Positions 58,575-64,000 of a stretch of DNA of 64,000 bases are shown here, one piece after another; the first letter of the stretch is position 1, and every line of letters begins with the position of its first letter. Source of the DNA: Trema orientale (taxonomy: Eukaryota > Streptophyta > Magnoliopsida > Rosales > Cannabaceae); assembly GCA_002914845.1 (NCBI GenBank), contig JXTC01000355.1:263666-327665 (forward strand), given 5' to 3'. The translations under genes and the position numbers were made by a program. The notes beneath the pieces are model-generated. The model saw nothing but the letters and a program-made list of their open reading frames with translations. It ran no database searches and was not told the origin of the DNA.

Positions 58575-59095
58575 ATCATGCATGTTTAAGAAAGACCAGG
58601 CTTAAAATTTCGTGTGTCAAGCTAGTATCCAGCTTTTGTTTCTATTCAGGCTTTCAAGCCAAATAAAAAACAAAAACAAAAACGGCTGTTGGGCAATGTA
58701 ATAAGAGGAATATGGTATGCAGTCACATATAACACGTTTAGGCTTAGCGATTTCTGAAGCAAACATAAAAACAAGTGTTATATAATGTTTATGAATCCAA
58801 GTCTAAAGCATGAGTGTCACATTGTATATGCTTTTGAGATACAATTTTGTGTTTTGTGTTAGCAGTATAGGCAAATAATGTCAGTCTTTAAGCCATCTAA
58901 AATTAAGTCAATCTAATCCAAAGAATCACTAGTAAGACCAGGCTGTAAGGTATCGCCAATTAGCCATTGATGTGCCAATCTTTTGGTTCTAACTAAGAAA
59001 AAGTTCCAACTAATTATTAATATTTTTTTTCGAGAATTCTAGTGTAGGAGGGATAAAATCACTTTTACCTGTAGGAGTAGTTTTAGGGCCAGTTT
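58575..59095. other. Intergenic
   Basis: No supported gene between the receptor kinase relic and the next mobile element. Confidence 0.5.
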
Positions 59096-61852
59096 GGAAT
59101 AGCTGTGGATTATTAAAAAATCACTTTTAGCTATGCTGAAGGAAAAATCAGCTGTAGTGTAAAGCAGCTAAGTGTTTGGTAAACTGTAGTTTTAAACTAC
59201 TGTTACTTGAAAAAGTTGTCATGTGGTGTTTAGTAAATTATGTAGTTGAATTGTTGTGGAAAGATAAAATGACTAAAATAGACATTATTTTACATTTAAA
59301 CTTACTTTGCATAGAGTTTTACTAAATAAATTATTGTTAGCATTTTTTTTTTTTTGCATACAATAAGCATATAATTTTTTTTTAAATGCGAGAATCTTAA
59401 AAATAAAATTAATTCAATGTTACTTATATTCTAACATAAGTTTGAGAAACATATCTTCTTGAGAATAACATAAATATGAGTAAAATTTTTAGTATCTTTG
59501 GAGAATAATTTCAAATATATTTAACTCAAGAGAAGTGTTAATGATAATCAGTGTATTAAATAATCCTAATATCCCCTCTAATTTTATGCTCTTCTTCACT
59601 TTCCCAAGTTTCTTCGGCAATGACTTGTTCTATTCTCCATTTTTGCGATCTTCCAATGAAGCTACTCTTCTCTAGTATGGCCAAGCTCTCTGCAAGTTCA
59701 TAATGGAGAGCATAGCAGACCTATACATTAGTCTCCAAGTCGATTGTTAATATTTAAAAAGAAAAAACCACACACACTAACAGATGGCACTTGCACGCAA
59801 AATTTTGATAGCAACATGAATGTCAATGTGCTAGTGCACGGTGATTTATTTTCCAACGTGTAGCTCACATTAATAAGTATGTTGGGCAATTTCTTAGCAA
59901 CAAAGTGATGTTAGCTGTAGAAACAATAACTATGAAAAGACTTCAATTAATTATCCTTCTATGAAAGGATCACAAAAAGACAACCTGAAAAATTAGACTC
60001 ATTTTTTTGTTTGAAAAGAATGAGATAATATTATTGAAAGCTAAGATTGATTGCCACAAAGGGGCAATCTCCTTAAAAACAACAGCCTAGAATAGTTGGC
60101 GTTCAAAGCCTCATGTTGCCAAGGCATGATGGTAGTTTGGGAATCACTCTACAATGAATAATAACTCCAACTCAAGTACACAACATCAGTGAGTGAGATA
60201 GCGAGATCTGCTATTGCCAATTCAACTTCAAGAGCCAAATCTAATTCCTAGTTTTCCAAGTAGTATCTATAACTATTACCCCAAAACAGAAGAAAATCAT
60301 CCTTCTCTTCTTTAAGTAACTGTCATTGCATAAGAGGTTGGATACTAATTATAATCCTCATAAGAATGGAAAGACACAGAATCTACATCGATGTTCCATA
60401 TATTATTAAACCAAACCATTCTAGTAGCCTAAAATTTAGGTAGTATCCATCTGTAGGAAATTGGTATAGGATAACATATCTTAGGACAACTTACATCAAA
60501 AGCAACCATAAAAGGGTTGTGGAAGAGCAAAATGAATATTGTTGTAGAGTACACCCAATACCTATATTAATCAGCATTTTTCGAACACCCATGAAAATAA
60601 TTCCTTCAACAAGAATTTCGAATCCATAAAACACGGAAAAGGAACTAAATTTTGATGCTTAGGAGTCAAGATTTGTCTATCCCAATCTTGTAATTGAAGA
60701 GATATACAATATATGGATAAAGGCAATTGAAGATAAATGACATTGTTGTCTTCTATATTGTTCATACACATTTTATGAATATGTTTGCATAAATTCTAGA
60801 TAATAAACACAATCAGATCAAATATAGAAAATAAGAAAAAAATAATAATACAAAATAATTGCATCAACACATTACGTGTTTAAATAACAAAAAGGAAAAA
60901 AAATAATAAAACAAGAATAAGTATCAATTATTAATCAGAAAGAAATCATAGATACCATAAATCTCAGCCAAAATCAACTCAAATTGCTGATCGATTGTGT
61001 TTCAAAAAAATTGAGTTTCATATCAGATTTAGTTTTTTGATAAGGGATTACCTTTTTGATTTAGGTAATCAAGTTGTAAAGGATCTCAAACTCACTTCCA
61101 ATTATTGTTGCAAAACAGTGATGAGTCAAGCACACTTTCACTGTCTTTGAAGCTTGAGACCCAGCAGAGAGTCGGGGATGAAAAATGAAAAAGGAGAATG
61201 CTAAGGTGAGAGCTAGAAAATAAAAACATCAGAAAGCATCAAAGGACTAAGATACCCATCAAATTCCATGCTCTGCGCATCAAATGGACTATATCAACAA
61301 AAACCCCAGAATACAAATTGAGCTAGATCCAAAAAAATAAATTAAAGATTCATAAAATACCCAGAAATTTTAACCTATGGAAATAAAGAAACGAGTAAAA
61401 GAAAAAAATCTCACCATGTATCGGCAACAAAGAGATTATTGTGTGGCATCTACCATAGAGATTTATATGATGGAAAACAAAGAAAGAGAGAGGGAGATGA
61501 GAGAAAGGATCAAATTTTAGGGAAAAAGAAATGGTTTGATTGCAAATAGGAGAGGAAGAGCGTGAGGTACGGGAAGAAGAGGGAAGCCGTGTCCAAGGTT
61601 GGGGGTAAACGGTTGGTATATTTGCAAACAAATAAGGGTATTTTCGCCATTTTAATTTATTCATTAAACTGAAGCTTGGATTCCTGCACAATCTCAAATC
61701 CAAAGTTGGTCTCAGTCCGCTTCCGATTTCTGCTGTAGCTTTTGACAAAATTATTAAAGAATCTATATTTATTTATTTACCAAACGCATTTTAGAGGAAA
61801 ACTTTTTCAAACAGCGTTTTCAGCTTATCAATAAGCTCTGCCAAACGGAGTC
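59096..61852. mobile_element. Large PIF/Harbinger-like non-autonomous element
   Basis: The left end GGGCCAGTTTGGAATAGCT at 59096 and the inverted right end at 61852 (GACTCCGTTTGGCAGAGCT on the minus strand) share GTTTGG and AGCT. Both are flanked by a perfect TTA duplication (59093-59095 and 61853-61855). Subterminal regions also pair (AGCTG-rich left, CAGCTT-rich right). No transposase is seen; a LINE-like RNase H relic lies inside. It ends about 270 bp before the truncated O-methyltransferase. Confidence 0.65.
60030..60260 (-). pseudogene. LINE-type RNase H relic within the Harbinger-like element
   Basis: The minus strand reads LALEVELAIADLAISLTDVV, a short gap with a stop, then SDSQTTIMPWQHEALNANYS and RLLFLRR. 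This resembles the AELxAI...ESDSxxVV part of plant LINE RNase H-like domains. It is short and interrupted, so the family call is moderate. Confidence 0.45.
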
Positions 61853-62124
61853 TTAGATATCTTAGATTAAATTAAAAGGATGATATAACAAAAGAACTTT
61901 ATGTGTATCCTAGCACACAATTTGTATTTGTATCCTCACATGAATACTAATAATTAGAGTTAAGTAAAATTACCATTTTGTCTTTCTAATTATATCTCTT
62001 CATTCCACGAATTATGGTATGCTTAATCCTAAATTTTCAAGTTTAACACTAAATCATTGGAAATTGAAGATGGTGAAACTTGTAAAACCTTCGAAGTTGA
62101 AACTATAAATTGGGAGTATTTTAG

Positions 62125-62516
62125 GTGCCATTTGAGGCGGCAAACGGCAAGGACCTCTGGAGCTATGCCGCAGCCAATCCGACTCACAGCCAGCTCTTCA
62201 ATGAAGCAATGGCCTGCAATGCCAGGGTTACGGTGGCGGCGATGCAGGTGGAAGGTTGTTCGGACGTGTTCGATGGGATCCGTACCCTTGTCGACGTTGG
62301 TGGGGGCAATGGGACGGCTTTGCGCACGTTGGTTAAGGCTTGTCCTTGGATTCGAGGCATCAACTTTGATCTTCCTCATGTTGTCTCTGTTGCGCTAGAG
62401 TCTGATGGTGTTGAACATGTTGGTGGTGATATGTTTGACTCCGTTCCTAAAGCTGATGCTGCTTTTCTCATGGTAATTTTAAGTATACACTAGTTTTATA
62501 TATATATATATATGCT

Positions 62517-62570
<54 letters not shown>

Positions 62571-62964
62571 CTATATGGCAATGTTCTTATACATGTACAT
62601 AAAATTTAATTATTCTTTTGACTCTTTTTGGATGGCAAATACGTAGTCGGTTCTTCATGACTGGGCAGATGATGAGTGTATCCAAATACTGAAGAAGTGT
62701 AGAGAAGCTATTCCAGAGGAGAAAGGGAAGGTTATAATGGTAGAATGTGTGATTGAAAATAACGAGCAACAGCCGAAAGAAGAAGAGTTGAAGCTGAAGG
62801 ATGTGGGTTTGTTTCTTGACATGGTGATGATAGCTCATACTAACAGTGGCAAAGAGAGGACCTTGGAGGAATGGGCTTATGTTCTTGGCCACGCCGGTTT
62901 TATCCGACACACTGTCAGATCCATCAACGCTGTTTCCTCTGTTATTGAGGCTTTTCCAGCTTAA
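62125..62964 (+). pseudogene. Class II (COMT-type) O-methyltransferase, 5'-truncated
   Basis: Two exon blocks, 62125-62472 and 62647-62964, encode 221 residues with no internal stops. Seen: FEAANGKDLWSYAA, SAM-binding motif LVDVGGGNG, FDLPHVVSVA, GGDMFDSVPKADA, the catalytic-base His in VLHDWADDEC, and EEWAYVLGHAGF at the C-terminus. Full plant enzymes are about 350-370 aa; the N-terminal dimerisation domain (about 130 residues, usually in the same exon) is missing. Upstream sequence up to the Harbinger-like element is non-coding. An AG precedes 62125, so an upstream exon beyond the element is possible but none was found. Intact relatives methylate phenolic or flavonoid hydroxyls with S-adenosylmethionine. 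Confidence 0.82.
62497..62566. repeat. TA/CA compound microsatellite in the O-methyltransferase intron
   Basis: (TA)n, then (CA)n, then a longer (TA)n directly between the two coding blocks. It is a likely length-polymorphic site. A second (TA)n(TG)n tract lies in the 3' flank near 62983-63019. Confidence 0.9.
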
Positions 62965-62984
62965 TAATTTGGAATTTAAAACAA

Positions 62985-63018
<34 letters not shown>

Positions 63019-64000
63019 TTGGAATATATAGAAATATTGTGGTGATCTTGTAGCTTGTGTTTTTTGTTACTACGTGGACATATCCGTCTAGCGATGTTGG
63101 CTTCAAATCTGGTTTCTTGGATTTGATCAATAAAATATTTGTTTTAATTTACCATCAAAAGAGTCCTGATTTCAAAACGTTAATCTTTAGAGTTATTTGT
63201 TATGTATCTTGGTCTGTGTGGACAATGACAATTGACCAACATTCGATGTTACCACGACAAGGTTTGATGTGTACGTGAGTCTGATCTGAATCATATGAAA
63301 TGGTGGGTATCACGTTAAGTTTTATATGCTTTACTTGTTTTGTTTTCAATATGTATTGCCTTCCTTTAATATTATTCTCATAAAGAGAGTTTACAGTTTA
63401 ATCCATAATACTTTTTTTTTTTTGGGATAAAAAGTTTAATCCATAATACTTGATATGTAAATCATGTTACTGCCATCATAATCAAGATAATTTTACTTTT
63501 TTTTTTCTGTTTTATTTCTTAGATATGCTAAGAATCCACTATTTCACCAAATCCCACTTTCTTCTTTTAGATCGTCTCTTGTTGTTTTACTTCAATTATT
63601 TATCGATTTCTTTATATTTTTTTAATGATCAATCATACCTCCTTTTATTTTATCCTGTGATTGAGAAAAATAATACTGGACTCTTCGACTATCTATGTTT
63701 TTTTTTTCTTCTCTCTGGGTTATTATATATATATATATATATTGTTTCCGTGAAATTATTAGAAGTTTTAATTTTCCTCCCGAAACTACAAAACTATCAA
63801 TTTCTTAGATAAACATATATACGAAAAAGTGAACATGCCATTTTACGATTTCAGTCCTAGATATATATATACTCTAAAATCATGAGAGTCTTTTTTCTTT
63901 TCTTCTTTTTCTTTTTGAGGAAAAGACTATTATTTAGACCAAGTCACTCAGAATAAGTGAAGAAAGAAAACGAGGATAATAATCCACCCAAATAAACTCA
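62965..64000. other. 3' flank and intergenic
   Basis: AT-rich with several poly(T) runs and (TA)n tracts. No gene supported up to the window edge. Confidence 0.55.

Noticed and set aside
61350..61748. 132-aa minus-strand ORF
   Set aside because: Located at the edge of the Harbinger-like element, low-complexity Ser/Phe-rich, no motif or start context.
1..64000. Search for tRNA genes and rRNA
   Set aside because: No cloverleaf with a convincing GGTTCNANNCC T-arm and matching acceptor stem was seen, and no rRNA-like sequence.

Overview
The window is plant nuclear DNA, almost certainly from a eudicot and plausibly a rosid. It is AT-rich between genes. Protein genes have several exons with short GT-AG introns. 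Angiosperm gene families are recognisable (SKU5-similar, RopGEF1, MINIYO, RLCK with USP domain, F-box/DUF295, GDSL esterase, O-methyltransferase). Typical plant mobile DNA surrounds them (CACTA, PIF/Harbinger-like, copia, LINE). I cannot fix the species from sequence alone. Exon boundaries below were read by eye from splice signals, reading frame and family similarity; for the complete genes the exon lengths sum to a multiple of three.

Layout. 1-1591: the last three exons of an SKU5-similar (SKS) gene running off the left edge. 2398-10569: a PIF/Harbinger-like element split by a 7.25-kb CACTA element (2519-9770), which carries a transposase N-terminal fragment and a decayed second gene. 11660-12180: a LINE RNase H relic. 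13432-17213: a complete eight-exon SKS gene, tandem relative of the first. 18205-21191: a GDSL esterase gene broken by mutations and by an insertion at an exon/intron border. 22110-24825 (minus): a USP-domain receptor-like cytoplasmic kinase. 26594-28774 (minus): a CCDC124/Lso2 homologue ending in a 12-nt exon. 28.8-33.8 kb: gene-poor. 34043-36636: ROPGEF1. 37132-37779: assembly gap. 38682-40807 (minus): an F-box/DUF295 gene. 41-45.6 kb: decayed copia DNA and a short tandem repeat. 46059-53370: MINIYO (RPAP1 family), the largest gene. 54186-54339: a U4 snRNA gene with a plant USE promoter element. 56.6-58.6 kb: relics of a HESO1-like nucleotidyltransferase, an F-box/FBD LRR gene and an inactive LRR receptor kinase, plus an exact 4 x 156-bp array. 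59096-61852: another Harbinger-like element. 62125-62964: a 5'-truncated O-methyltransferase.

The genes do not form a pathway. Complete housekeeping or signalling genes (MINIYO, U4, CCDC124, ROPGEF1, kinase, F-box) alternate with duplicated or decaying families and with mobile DNA that explains much of the damage. I found no convincing new multi-gene system. The most useful observations are the U4 gene; three single-N joins inside the CACTA element, two of which sit exactly between duplicated flanks and so look like uncollapsed contig overlaps; a near-perfect 117-bp hairpin; the insertion that hit the GDSL splice donor; and the exact 4 x 156-bp array beside pseudogenes.
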